Positions 10,128-21,295 of a stretch of 64,000 bases of DNA are shown here, in pieces. Made by a program: the position numbers and the translations under genes. The notes under the pieces are model-generated. The model was not told the origin of the DNA, did no database searches, and saw only the letters and a list, made by a program, of their open reading frames with translations. Positions within the stretch are counted from its first letter, which is position 1. Each line of letters begins with the position of its first letter. Source of the stretch: Typha latifolia (Eukaryota; Streptophyta; Magnoliopsida; Poales; Typhaceae); the NCBI GenBank assembly GCA_019914945.1, contig CM034101.1:11481188-11545187 (forward strand), in the 5' to 3' direction.

Positions 10128-12627
10128 TGTAACACCCCCCCCCCCCCAAAAAAAAAAATCTCTCTCTCTCTGACTGACGCACATGCCGAGCACGTGCGTC
10201 AGCCTGCCACCCTGCCCCCTCCCTTTTCTTCTTCTTCTTCCCTTCCTTTGCCGTGCACGCCACCTTCCCCATCTCCATCATCTCTTCTTTCCCTCACCGC
10301 AGCCCTCCCACCTCCAGCCCCTCACCTTCCCCTCCATTTGCTACCTCTCTCTCTCTCGTGGTGGCCGAAGCCAGCCACGGAGCCACCGAGCTCGCCGACC
10401 CTCCCCCCCCCTCCGGTAAGCTATCCTCCCCTCCTTCCTTTCTCCTCTTTTCCTTCCCCTCCTCGGCCTCGTGCTGTGCCAGACCCATGCCGCCGCCGTC
10501 CCCGCGCTGCGCCGTCAGCCTCGTGCCGCGCCGCCGTAGCCCCGCAGCCTCGTGGGCTTCTCTCCGCCTCACCCTCCTTCCATCGGGAGTGGAAGGAGAT
10601 GGGGTGGACGGGTGGGGTTTAACCCCCACCCATTTCCCCCTTAGTGGGCTGCAGTGGTCTGCAGCCCACTAATCTGTTGGGGGTGGGCTGCAGGCCACAG
10701 CCTACCTAGCCTTGGATCCGAGTGGGCTGCGGGCTGCAGCCCATTAGCCCATTGTGGAGTGGGCTACAGTCTGCAGCCCACTATTCCAACCTTGGTGGGC
10801 TGTGGCTGGGCCCCCAGCCCACCAAGGCCCTATTGCTTTGTGGGTTGGGTTTGGGCCTACCCATTGCCTCTAGCCTAGCCCATTTGGGGCCATTTGGACC
10901 CTATAACCCTGTTTATCATTTTCACCTGATTTGATTAGCCTGATCCTCAATTTTGGGATAACATAAGATTCCTAGGATACCCTTGACTCGTACCAAACAT
11001 AAATGTGCTAATAAGATAATTAATTCTATTAGTTCGCTAATGGCTTACTTACGTGAATTAATAGGATTTACACCGCGTGAGGAGGATTTTGGGCTTCCGG
11101 AGGAGCCGACTAGCTGACGAGTTTTACCATACCGTGGAGACCCCCCAGGCGAGTAGAGTTATACAAATCTAGAATAACATAATTACAGTCATTATACCTG
11201 TCATGATACTGTAGGAAATGTCGGTATTAATGCATGCATTTGGTACTCCCTATTATATCTTTTACATACGTAGTTATTTATAACCTGTTCATCATAGTAT
11301 TATGAGAATGTTAATGTGACATCAACATTAGTATGATAATGCTTTACATGTGTCCGGTATGGTATACCATTGCATATATGTATGATTGCTGTGAACGTAG
11401 AATATAATGATCATGATGACTATAACATGCTTTATGCACTCATAAACACTGCACCACTCCCACCTATCATTAGTAGTCGAATTTTGACTAGGCAGTACCC
11501 CTACTCACTCAGCCCAGGGTTAAGGATAGAGTGTATCTTATATGACTATACTATTAGCGGCCTACACCTGAGGTCGAGAAGCCTGTGTGGCATTCAGGTA
11601 GTTATAGTGCATAGTTAGGACTAGATTATGATGATAGAAGAACATGATTGTGAGGCGGGGATATAACTCTAGCGGTGCAGACCCGACGACGCAGGTTAGG
11701 GCGTTCGTTGATGAGCCGAGGGCTCCCGATTCTCCGCCGAGGGCGGTGATGATTTAGAGAGAGTGAGATATGGGCTTACGACCAGGGGTCCCGAATCGAT
11801 GGCCACGAGACAAGCGGTCACATGTAGTGTCGCCATACACGTGTAGGTGACATTATCGCTAGATGTGTATATATCCCCCCTCGATGTATGAGATGATGGA
11901 TGATTGTTTCTTAAGAGTATTTACCCTGTGTGGTGAATAGCTCGGTGAGCGATGATCAGTATGATTATTGCCTTGGTAGACATGAGATGACTAAACTGCT
12001 ATTTTATTGCTATGCATAACATGTAAAACTTATGATTGAGATGTGTATGAAAAGAGATTGTCTCAAGCTTTATATCTGTGTGAACTTATCATAATACGTT
12101 TAGGAACTAGCATGTTCCAGGATAGTGATTGGTAATCTTTATCAATTGCATTGACTTAGTAAATTGTGGTAAGTCATTTCAATAAGCATATCGTTATCGT
12201 TAGCAAATATGGGCATACATTGGATATATACATGCGATGTCATTAATTTAGATTGTATGGATCCTACTCGCTGGGCTGTAAGCTCACCACTCGTGGCGGT
12301 ATTATTTCAGAGCTAAGGGACGCAGGTGCGGGTAGCGAGGAGTAGCCGCTTTTCTTTCCAGCACGTATATTTGTGTATTAAGCCCCTGCGAGGGTGTGAT
12401 GATGACGTTGTATTTTTGGACTTTAGCATTGTATTTTGGATGTATATTTGGAAGGCTTGTTGTGGCCTGTGGACTTGTATCCGGACTCTTATAATTGAGT
12501 TTATTTATGGTGAAATTGTGATGTTGTGTGCCTTGTGAAATCCTTGTACTGACAGGTCATGTGATACACCGCGTGGGGGGATTTACCCACGCGGTTTACA
12601 CGTGTATTTGGAGGTTTAGGTGTTTCA
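10128..12627 (+). repeat. Chromovirus 5-prime LTR (2500 bp)
   Basis: It starts TGTAACACC followed by a run of C and A, then a CT-rich tract (10160-10450), a GC-rich zone, an array of GGGCTGCAG palindromes (10640-10800), an AT-rich middle, and ends GGAGGTTTAGGTGTTTCA. Open frames inside 10098-10934 come from the compositional skew and are not genes. Compared with the 3-prime LTR it holds about 450 extra bp (roughly 10978-11425) and has fewer palindromic units. Confidence 0.92.
10636..10800. repeat. GGGCTGCAG / CTGCAGCCC palindrome array, 5-prime LTR copy
   Basis: Alternating GTGGGCTGCAG and CTGCAGCCCAC motifs form a string of short hairpins, for example 10639-10670 with a TGGT loop. The homologous block in the 3-prime LTR is at 18180-18400 and is longer. 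Confidence 0.8.
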
Positions 12628-12645
12628 ACTTGGTATCAGAGCCTA
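12628..12645 (+). promoter_or_regulatory. Primer binding site (tRNA-Met)
   Basis: TGGTATCAGAGC starts at 12631, three bases after the LTR end. It is complementary to the 3-prime end of initiator tRNA-Met, the usual primer for plant gypsy and copia elements. Confidence 0.92.
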
Positions 12646-12802
12646 GGTTCACCATAAATCCGGCAAGTCTTCCTAGATATCATTCAAATACATAGGAAAT
12701 GAATAATAATAATGAATAACTAGGAGTAATGAATAATAGAGTCACTCCCGACTTGTGATATACTTGTGAATTAAGAACTAAATTACTTTGAACTTAGCAG
12801 GA

Positions 12803-14161
12803 ATGCCGCCTAGACGTGCTCGATTTGTTCGTGCGACTGATCGTGGATGGGCTCCAGCCCCCGTCAACGAACCAACAGCCGGTGCTTCAGCTAGCATTGA
12901 GGCCCTGAGACAGCTTGTCAGACAGCAAGAGAGGCTTATCGAGGAGTTAGTGCGAGAGCGCACGACAGCCATGTCTGGGATGCACATACCGAGGGAGCCG
13001 TCAGGGCATTTTACTCCAGCCAAGCAGTTTGGAGGCGGGTCCGCCTGGTCGCTGAACCGGTTCATGCAGCTTAACCCCCCTTTGTTCAGCGGCACGACAG
13101 ACCCCATGGAGGCTAATAGGTGGATGGTGGATGTACGGAAGATCCTGACCGCTTTTGAGTGTCCGGAGAGTCGTCAGGTGACCTTTGCCACCTTCCTTCT
13201 CCGTGGGGAGGCAGAAGAGTGGTGGAGAGCCACTAAGCGCCTGATGCCGGATCGCCTGGCTGGGCAGTACATCACTTGGAGGGCATTTTCGGACTCCTTC
13301 GACTAGAAATATTTCCCTGCGTCCCTGCGTTTCGAGCTGACGAGGGAGTTTACCCAGTTAAGGCAGGGGGATATGACAGTGGCTCAGTACGAGGACAGAT
13401 TCAATGCCTTGTCCCGCTTCTGCCCTAGAGTTATACCAGATGATACTGCTAGGGCTGACCAGTTCAAGATGGGCCTCCGAATCGAGATCCGCAAGCAGGT
13501 GAACATGGTGAAGAACCTGACATATGCAGAACTGGTAGAGAATGCGGGGATAGCAGAGAGGGACTTACTTGAGGAGCGCTCACAGCATCAGGAGCGGGCA
13601 GCGGGTCGTACGGGCCGCTTTGATGGGCGTCCACGTGGAGGCCATTCTAGTGGGACCTTCCTACGACCGAGGTGTCACCCCTATGCGGGTGGCGCAGGAT
13701 CTAGTGCTTCCCCGAGTAGACCCAGCCCTCAGGGTTCAGGCGGGCCGAGTAGGGCTCGACCTTCTATTGGCGGCGGGAGGTCAGCAGCAGTCTCGAGTAG
13801 TGCGGGCAGTGGTGGTTTTGCACGGCCATCGGCCCCTGAGGGTCGGATTTGTTTTGCTTGCGGCAAGAGGGGTCACATATCTCGTGACTACCTCGGGGCT
13901 CACGTTACCTGCTTCCAATGTGGAGAGTCCGGGCATATCCGCACGCAGTGTCCCCTGTTGGGCAGAGCGCCAGCCACTCCTACCACGCCTGCTATATCTG
14001 GAGCATCAGGAGCCAGTACTGCCGCGAGTAGGGGTCATGGGGGCGCGCGATCGGGACCTCCTAGCAGAGGGCGGGGCGGACGTACCGACCGAGTTTTTGC
14101 TATGACCCTGCGGGATGCCGAAGCATCCAATGACGTGGCCACAGGTAACCGAGTAAATTAA
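12803..14161 (+). pseudogene. Chromovirus gag
   Basis: Capsid/nucleocapsid polyprotein. I place the start at the ATG at 12803 (MPPRRARFVRATDRGW), about 160 bp after the primer site; the open frame also extends slightly upstream without an ATG. A retrotransposon gag domain covers roughly residues 85-190 (SGTTDPMEANRWM, FLLRGEAEEWWRATK, WRAFSDSFD). A TAG at 13304-13306 interrupts it where relatives have Gln, after which the frame continues (KYFPASLRFELTREF) through a Gly/Ser/Arg-rich linker. Two CCHC knuckles sit near 13850-13960. The first, CFACGKRGHISRDY, has Tyr where the last Cys should be. The second, CFQCGESGHIRTQC, is complete. The frame ends at 14161 inside an AT-rich segment that separates gag from protease. 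Confidence 0.88.
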
Positions 14162-14293
14162 GCATGTTTTAAGTTTTACTTATGTCCTATTCATACATAA
14201 TATTAGATCCTCCTTCCTAATCATATGCAAATTTACACATTGTGGAAAATGTGTTTCCTATTTTTAGTTAAGGCTTATATACGTAATGGCAAG
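14145..14293 (+). other. AT-rich segment between gag and protease, intron-like
   Basis: After DVATG the GC-rich coding text changes abruptly to AT-rich sequence that begins CAG/GTAACC (14145) and runs to GGCAAG (14293), after which [14 protein letters not shown] continues the family order directly. It has GT at the left, AG at the right and a TTTCCTATTTTTAG tract at 14254-14267. With those exact borders the joined frame is off by one base. It may be a real but mutated intron, an alternative border, or a small insertion. Confidence 0.45.
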
Positions 14294-15308
14294 TACTATG
14301 AGTTTATTTGCACACACCGCTAGGATTTTATTTGACCTCGGGGCCACCCATTCCTTTATTTCTACATCCTTCCTGGAAAATGCGGATGTGGCGCCGGGAC
14401 CTCTTGTGGAGCCCTTAGTCATAGCCACCCCACTTGGAGATTTCCTGGAAGTCCGCCATGTTTATCGCTCTTGCACCTTGACTTTTGGCGAGTGGGACTT
14501 TAAGGCAGACCTCCTACCCCTCGAGATGAAGGATTTTGACCTAATCCTGGGGATGGATTGGTTAGCCGCCTACCATGCCAGTATTAACTGCTACAGCAAG
14601 GAGGTCATCTTACAGCTTAATGATGGCATTGAGTGTCGATTGTGTAAGGATCGACAGGTGGACCGATCACAGTTGGTGGCGATCATGTCTATTGAGTTAG
14701 CTGGGACCCAAACCCTGACTGACTTGCTAGTGGTGCAGGAGTTTCCAGATGTTTTTCCTGAGGACATTCTAGGGCTCCCCCTAGACAGAGGAGTTGAGTT
14801 CATCATTGACCTGATCCCGGGGGCGGGACCAGTCTCCAAGGCACCCTACCGTATGGCTCCGAAGGATATGGAAGAACTGAGAGAGCAGATTGATGACCTA
14901 CTAAGTAGGGGACTTATCCGGCCTAGCTCATCTCCTTGGGGCGCTCCAGTCTTGTTTGTGAAGAAGAAGGATGGTACCCTCCGCCTTTGCATTGATTATC
15001 GGCAACTGAACCAGCTGACTGTGAAGAACAAGTACCCATTGCCTCGCATTGAGGACTTGTTTGATCAATTGCGTGGAGCGCGCGTCTTCTCGAAGATCGA
15101 TATGAGATCTGGGTATCATCAGTTGAGGATTAGGGAAGCGGATGTCCCAAAAACCGCTTTCCGTACCCGGTACGGGCTGTTTGAGTTTTTGGTTATGCCT
15201 TTCGGCTTGACCAATGCACCAGCTATCTTTATGGACTTGATGAACCGAGTCTTCCGCCCTTTCCTGGATCGGTTCGTGGTGGTATTCATTGATGACATCT
15301 TGATTTAA
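14286..15308 (+). pseudogene. Chromovirus pol, part 1: protease and RT palm
   Basis: From an ATG at 14286, in a different frame from gag, comes an aspartic protease with [12 protein letters not shown]. The usual DSGA or DTGA active-site motif is DLGA here, which should disable it. LILGMDWL follows. RT begins near 14850 with [17 protein letters not shown], then [49 protein letters not shown] (first catalytic Asp), [12 protein letters not shown] and [10 protein letters not shown] (catalytic Asp pair). A TAA at 15306 follows FIDDILI directly, where relatives have Tyr. Apart from that and the protease change the region is well kept. Confidence 0.92.
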
Positions 15309-16178
15309 TCTGCCTCAGAACGGGAGCATGAAGAGCACCTTCGTTTGGTACTGCAGATGCTAAGGAGAGAAAAGTTATTTGCTAAGTTCTCCAAGTGTGA
15401 TTTTTGGCTGGAGGAGGTGGTGTTCCTTGGGCATGTGGTCTCAGGAGAGGGCATCCGGGTTGATCAATCCAAGGTCACTGCTGTTGTTAATTGGAGGCAA
15501 CCGAGTACCGTCTCGGAGGTTCGTAGTTTCTTGGGTTTGGCCGGGTATTATCGGCGTTTCGTGGGAGGATTTTCAAAAATTGCCAGTCCCCTCACTAAGC
15601 TAACCCGGAAGGATCAGTGTTTTGAATGGACAGCTGATTGTGAGGAGAGCTTCCAAGAGCTGAAGAAGAGACTTACATCTGCACCCGTCCTTGTAGTTCC
15701 TCGCAGTGGAGGAGGCTACCAGGTCTACTATGATGCTTCATACTCAGGCTTGGGCTGTGTGCTCATGTAGGAGGGCGGAGTTGTTGCTTATGCATCCAGG
15801 CAGCTCAAGAACCATGAGGGGAACTACCCTACCCACGACTTGGAGCTAGCAGCGGTAGTGTTCGCCCTGAAGATTTGGAGGCATTATCTTTACGGGGAGA
15901 AGTGCGAGATCTTCACTGACCACAAGAGTTTGAAGTACCTATTCACCCAGAGGGAGCTGAACATGAGACAACGCAGGTGGCTTGAGCTGGTGAATGATTA
16001 TGACTGCACTATTAACTACCACCCTGGGAAGGCAAATGTAGTGGCGGATGCCTTGAGCAGGAAGTCGATGGGGAACTTGGCTAGTTTGATTTCTCAGCAG
16101 CAGGACATCCTGCGAGATCTACAGAAGATGGACGTGCACATCATAGCCAAAGATGTGGGTATTGGACTGCTGGCCTAG
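15309..16178 (+). pseudogene. Chromovirus pol, part 2: RT thumb and RNase H
   Basis: It continues in the same frame after the TAA with [35 protein letters not shown] and [16 protein letters not shown] (RT thumb and connection). RNase H then runs from about 15700: [14 protein letters not shown], a TAG at 15768-15770 where relatives have Gln, [33 protein letters not shown] and [10 protein letters not shown]. The catalytic Asp/Glu/Asp residues are visible (YDAS, LELA, TDHK). A further TAG at 16176 separates it from the integrase frame. Confidence 0.92.
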
Positions 16179-17636
16179 TTAACTATGAGGCCGACCCTAG
16201 CAAGAGAGGATCGAGTTGCACAGGCAGAAGACTCATATTTACTACAAGTCCTCCAGCAGGTTCGAGACTCAGGTAAAAAGGGTTTTTGCCTTGATGGATT
16301 GGGAACCCTGAAGTTTGGAGATAGATTTTGTGTACCTGACGTGGGCAGACTCCGTCGGGAGATTTTAAAGGAAGCTCACCAGACATCTTACAGTGTGCAC
16401 CCTAGGGAGACGAAGATGTACCATGATGTTTGTAGATACTTTTGGTGGCCAGGATTGAAGAAGAGCATTGCAGAGTTTGTAGCTCGATGCTTGATTTGTC
16501 AGCAAGTCAAAATTGAACATCAGAGGCCGGCTGGGACACTCAAAGCATTACCTATTCCTAAGTGGAAATGGGAGCATATCACTATGGACTTTGTGGTGGG
16601 TCTGCCGAAGACCTTGAAGAAAAAGGACTCTATATGGGTGATTGTGGATCGATTGACCAAGTCAGCTCACTTCCTCCCAGTCAGTACCACTGATTCTATG
16701 GATCATCGAGCCACTTTATTCCGGGATGAGATCTTTGCTCGCCATGGGGCACCAGTTTCTATTACTTCTGACCGTGACCCCAGGTTCACCTCTAGGCTGT
16801 GGCATCATTTTGCTAAGTCACTGGGTACCAAGTTACAATTCAGCACTGCCTATTATCCTCAGACTGACAGTCAGTCAGAGCGGACGATCCAGACCTTGGA
16901 GGACATGCTACGTGCCTCAGTTGCAGACTTCGGACTTAGTTGGGACCGACACCTTCCCCTAATTGAGTTCGCCTATAATAATAGTCATCACTCCAGCATT
17001 GGGATGCCCCCCTATGAAGCTTTATATGGACGGAAATGTCGGACACCTGTCAGTTGGGATGAAATGGGGGAACGGAAGATAGAGAGCTCAGAGCTGATAC
17101 AGGAGACCGTGGACAAGGTGCCAAAGGTACGGGAACATTTGCAGGTTGCCCAGAGTCGACAAAAGAGTTATGCTGACCGTCGACGTCGAGACCTAGAGTT
17201 CCTAGTCGGGGACAAAGTTTTCCTCAAGGTCTCGCCGTGGAAAGGAGTATTTCGGTTTGGGAAGAAGGGCAAGCTGAGCCCTCGTTATATAGGCCCTTAT
17301 GAGATCTTGGCACGGATAGGACCGGTTGCTTACCGGGTGGATTTGCCATCAGAGCTATCACAGATTCATAATGTATTTCATGTGTCAGTGTTGAGGAAGT
17401 ACCTATATGACCCGTCACATGTTTTGAGGGAAAAACCTATCCAGCTAAAAAGGGACTTGTCCTATGAGGAGCAACCAGTACGGATCATTGATAGATGTGT
17501 GAAGACGCTCCGAAAAAGAGTCGTACCTCTGGTCAAGGTCCTTTGGCGGCATCATGGAGTAGAGGAAGTTTCATGGGAGCCTGAGGAAGAGATTCAGTCT
17601 ACCTACCCTCATTTATTTATCGACTCAGGTGCGTAA
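16179..17636 (+). pseudogene. Chromovirus pol, part 3: integrase with chromodomain
   Basis: Open over about 480 codons. The zinc-binding HHCC module is at residues ~65-105 (HQTSYSVHPRETKMYH then CLICQQVK). The catalytic core has MDFVVGLP (Asp), ITSDRDPRFTS (Asp) and SERTIQTLEDML (Glu), so DDE is intact. The GPY/F-type region (SPRYIGPYEILARIGPVAYR) follows, then HNVFHVSVLRKY. A C-terminal chromodomain has PLVKVLWRHHGVEEVSWEPE. In chromoviruses this domain steers integration to heterochromatin marks. The stop is at 17634-17636, 36 bp before the 3-prime LTR, with GTTGGGGATAG nearby as polypurine-like tract. Confidence 0.93.
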
Positions 17637-17672
17637 ATTTCGAGGGTGAAATTCCTTATTGTTGGGGATAGT

Positions 17673-19786
17673 TGTAACACCCCAAAATAAATAAATAAAT
17701 AAATAAATAAATCTCTCTCTCTCTGACTGACGTGCGTCAGCCTGCCACCCTGCCCCCTCCCTTTTCTTCTTCTTCTTCCCTTCCTTTGTCGTGCACGCCA
17801 CCTTCCCCATCTCCCTCATCTCTTCTTTCCCTCACCGCAGCCCTCCCACCTCTAGCCCCTCACCTTCCCCTCCATTTGCTACCTCTCTCTCTCTCTCTCG
17901 TGGTTGCCGACAGCCGCCGGAGCCGCCGAGCTCGCCGACCCTCCCCCCCTCCGGTAAGCTCTCTTCCCCTCCTTCCTTTCTCCTCTTTTCCTTCCCCTCC
18001 TCGGCCTCGTGCTATGCCGGACCCATGCCGTCGCCGTCCCCGCGCTGCGCCGCCGGCCTCGTGCCGCGCCGCCGCAGCCCCGCAGCCTCGTGGGCATCTC
18101 TCCGCCTCACCCTCCTTCCATCGGGAGTGGAAGGAGATAGGGTGGAGGGGTCGGGTTTAACCCCCACCCATTTCCCCCCTTAGTGGGCTGCAGTGGTCTG
18201 CAGCCCACTAATCTGTTGGGGGTGGGCTGCAGACCGCAGCCCACCAGCCCGATCTAGGTGGACTGCGGGCCGCAGCCCACCTAGACTTGGGTGGGCTGCA
18301 GGCCGCAGCCCACCTAGCCTTGGATCCGGGTGGGCTGCGGGCTGCAGCCCATTAGCCCATTGTGGAGTGGGCTGTAGTCTGCAGCCCACTATTCCAACCT
18401 TGGTGGGCTGTGGCTGGGCCCCCAGCCCACCAAGGCCCTATTGCTTTGTGGGTTGGGTTTGGGCCTACCCATTGCCTCTAGCCTAGCCCATTTGGGGCCA
18501 TTTGGACCCTATAACCCTGTTTATCATTTTCACCTAATTTGATTAGCCTGATCCTCAATTTTGGGATAACATAAGATTCCTATGATATACTTTATGCACT
18601 CATAAACACTGCACCACTCCCACCTATCATTAGTAGTCGAATTCTGACTAGGCAGTACCCCTACTCATTCAGTCCAGGGTTAAGGGTAGAGTGTATCTTA
18701 TATAACTATACTATTAGCGGCCTACACCTGAGGTCGGGAAGCTTGTGTGGCATTCAGGTAGTTATACTGCATAGTTAGGACTAGATTATGATGATAGAAG
18801 AACATGATTGTGAGGCAGGGATATAACTCTAGCGGTACCCGACGACGTAGGGTTAGGGCGTCTGTTGATGAGCCGAGGGCTCCCGATTCTCCCGCCGAGG
18901 GCGGTGATGATTTAAAGAAAGTGAGATATGGGCTTACGACCGGGGTCCTGAGTCTGATGGCCACAGACAACTAGTCACATGTAGTGTCTCGCCATACACG
19001 TGTAGGTGACATTATCGCTAGATGTGTATATATCCCCCCTCGATGTATGAGATGATGGATGATTGTTTCTTAAGAGTATTTACCCTGTGTGGTGAATAGC
19101 TCGGTGAGCGATGATCAGTATGATTATTGCCTTGGTAGACATGAGATGACTAAACTGCTATTTTATTGCTATGCATAACATGTAAAACCTATGATTGAGA
19201 TGTGTATGAAAAGAGATTGTCTCAAGCTTTATATCTGTGTGAACTTATCATAATACGTTTAGGAACTAGCATGTTCTAGGATAGTGATTGGTAATCTTTA
19301 TCAATTGCATTGACTTAGTAAATTGTGGTAAGTCATTTCAATAAGCATATCGTTATCGTTAGCAAATATGGGCATACATTGGATATATACATGTGATGTC
19401 ATTAATTTAGATTGTATGGATCCTACTCGCTAGGCTGTAAGCTCACCCCTCGTGGCGGTATTATTTCAGAGCTAGGGGACGCAGGTGCGGGTAGCGAGGA
19501 GTAGCCGCTTTTCTTTCCAGCACGTATATTAGTGTATTAAGCCCCTGCGAGGGTGTGATGATGACGTTGTATTTTTGGACTTTAGCATTGTATTTTGGAT
19601 GTATATTTGGAAGGCTTGTTGTGGCCTGTGGACTTGTATCCGGACTCTTATAATTGAGTTTATTTATGGTGAAATTGTGCTGTTGTGTGCCTTGTGAAAT
19701 CTTTGTACTGACAGGTCATGTGATACACCGCGTGGGGGGATTTACCCACGCGGTTTACACGTGTATTTGGAGGTTTGGGTGTTTCA
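17673..19786 (+). repeat. Chromovirus 3-prime LTR (2114 bp)
   Basis: It starts TGTAACACCCCAAAATAAATAAAT and ends GGAGGTTTGGGTGTTTCA. It is near-identical to the 5-prime LTR over 19030-19786 but lacks about 450 bp that lie at 10978-11425 of the 5-prime copy (junction near 18580). It carries an extra 80 or so bp of GGGCTGCAG-type palindromes at 18230-18320. Confidence 0.92.
18180..18400. repeat. GGGCTGCAG / CTGCAGCCC palindrome array, 3-prime LTR copy
   Basis: This is the expanded counterpart of 10636-10800, with at least seven alternating half-sites (GTGGGCTGCAG, CGCAGCCCAC). The extra units indicate array gain or loss since insertion. Confidence 0.8.
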
Positions 19787-20958
19787 CTTTTATTCTTATA
19801 AATCCATTTTGTTCCAATGACATTCACATTCTTAGGTCTAGGAACTAAATACCAAACATCATTCCTAGAAAATTGCTTTAATTCTTCATGCATAGAATTA
19901 ACCCAAGAATCGTCTAACAATGCTTCCTTAACATTTTTAGGTTCAGAAGAAGATGTATAACAAGTAAATAATACCTCACTTTGGATTTGTCGTCTTGTCT
20001 TAATTAGTTCATTCACGTTTCCGATCACTTGTGACAGTGGATGATTTGATTTCACTTTGGCAGATGATTCTGGTATGTTGTAGTCATCTTTGTTCTTTTC
20101 AATTTTATCCTCGTCCTGATTTTCAATTTTCATATCAATCTCCTTTCCAATTTCTTCGTCATATGTATCCGCAGAAATAAAAATAGGAGTATCTTCAGTT
20201 ATATAAATAATGGATTCATCTATCATAACATTAATAGATTTCATAATAGTAGAAGTGTCAAGATTAAATACTCTATAGGCTCTGCTATTATTAGAATACC
20301 CTAAGAAGATGCCTTCGCTACTTCTACTGTCAAATTTAGTCAAATGTTCTCGATCACGCAAGATATAGCATTTACTACCAAAAACTTCAAAATATTTAAC
20401 ACTAGGTTTCTTACCTTTCCATATTTCATATGCAAGTCATTTTTGTACTGGTCTTAGATAAACATGATTTATCACATGTATCGCCATATTGATCGCCTCT
20501 GCCCAAAACATTTGAGTAACCTTTTTAGCGTGAAGCATAACCGTAGTCATTTCCTTCACAATTCGGTTCTTTCTTTCCACAATCCCGTTCTGTTGTGGAG
20601 TTATAGAATAGTACAATCAGTTTTGGAGAATTTTACCTCATAATTTTCATCACAAAATTGGCTGATACTCAGTAGATTTGTTTTCAAGCTCTTAACATAA
20701 AGAACATTTTCAAGAATAGGAACCCTTGGAGAACTTACCTTTCCTTTACCTATTACCTTGGATGAATTACTATCTCCGAATGTCACAACTCCCCCCTTCA
20801 TGTTTTTTGAGATTAGAAAATAAAGACTTGTCACCCGACATATGTCTTGAACAGCCACTGTCTAAATACCACAAATCAGAATTTAAAGCTTTCAAGGCTA
20901 TATGCACAACATAACATTTCAAATCACTTTTCTTGACCCATATGGCCTTTGTTTTCAT
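19787..20958 (-). pseudogene. Copia A protease, deleted integrase and start of RT
   Basis: On the - strand, 20958-20770 ends with the protease core LWYLDSGCSRHMSGDKSLFS (DSG active site), and 20858-20601 continues with TFGDSNSSKVIGKGKV and TNLLSISQFCDENYEVKFS. At about 20600 the text jumps to ITPQQNG and RKNR, the end of the integrase core. Compared with copia C (51898 to 51330) about 0.6 kb is missing, including the GAG-pre-integrase zinc module and the first two catalytic Asp residues. It then continues through HLTKFDSRSSEGIFLGYSNN and a hydrophilic linker to NDVWYLVPRPKNVNVIGTKW, the start of RT, which is cut at 19787 by the chromovirus. Confidence 0.88.
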
Positions 20959-21295
20959 CCCATAGATGAAAGCACTTCTAGGTTTTTTACAAAAAATTAC
21001 AATGAGGTCGAATATGCCCTAGAATGTCGCAATGATAGCATGTCAGAACAAACTCTTTTTTACTCACTTTTTGTCGAGGAGTGTGAGTAAAGTTTACTTT
21101 TGGTGCCGTTGAAGATTCATCAATTTGTAGATTCAACTTCAATTTAGAAGCATTCATCCAGGATTGCTTTGTAAATGTGGTTGATGACTTCAGATATTCT
21201 TCCTTTTGTATACCTACAGAAACAAAGACAATTTTGTTATTATTTGAATTATCAGTGTAACCAACACCATACCTGTCTTTTCCAGAGATCTGAGC

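Larger units (their letters stand above)
10128..19786 (+). mobile_element. Ty3/gypsy chromovirus (Del/Tekay type), 9.66 kb, nearly intact
   Basis: A complete LTR element with 5-prime LTR 10128-12627, tRNA-Met primer site from 12631, gag 12803-14161, pol 14286-17636 (protease, RT, RNase H, integrase, chromodomain) and 3-prime LTR 17673-19786. It is flanked by perfect CTTTT duplications (10123-10127 and 19787-19791). LTRs start TGTAACACC and end GTGTTTCA. The C-terminal chromodomain places it among the chromoviruses. Long LTRs (2.1-2.5 kb) and the TGTAACACC start suit the Del/Tekay clade. Defects are few: stops at 13304, 15306, 15768 and 16176 and a frame break after gag. Over the last ~720 bp of the LTRs I count about ten differences, so insertion was recent. 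Confidence 0.93.

Noticed and set aside
10098..10934. Several long overlapping open frames, rich in Pro/Ser, on both strands
   Set aside because: They lie inside the CT-rich and GC-rich part of the chromovirus LTR, overlap in many frames, and recur at 17732-18486 in the other LTR. They reflect base composition, not genes.
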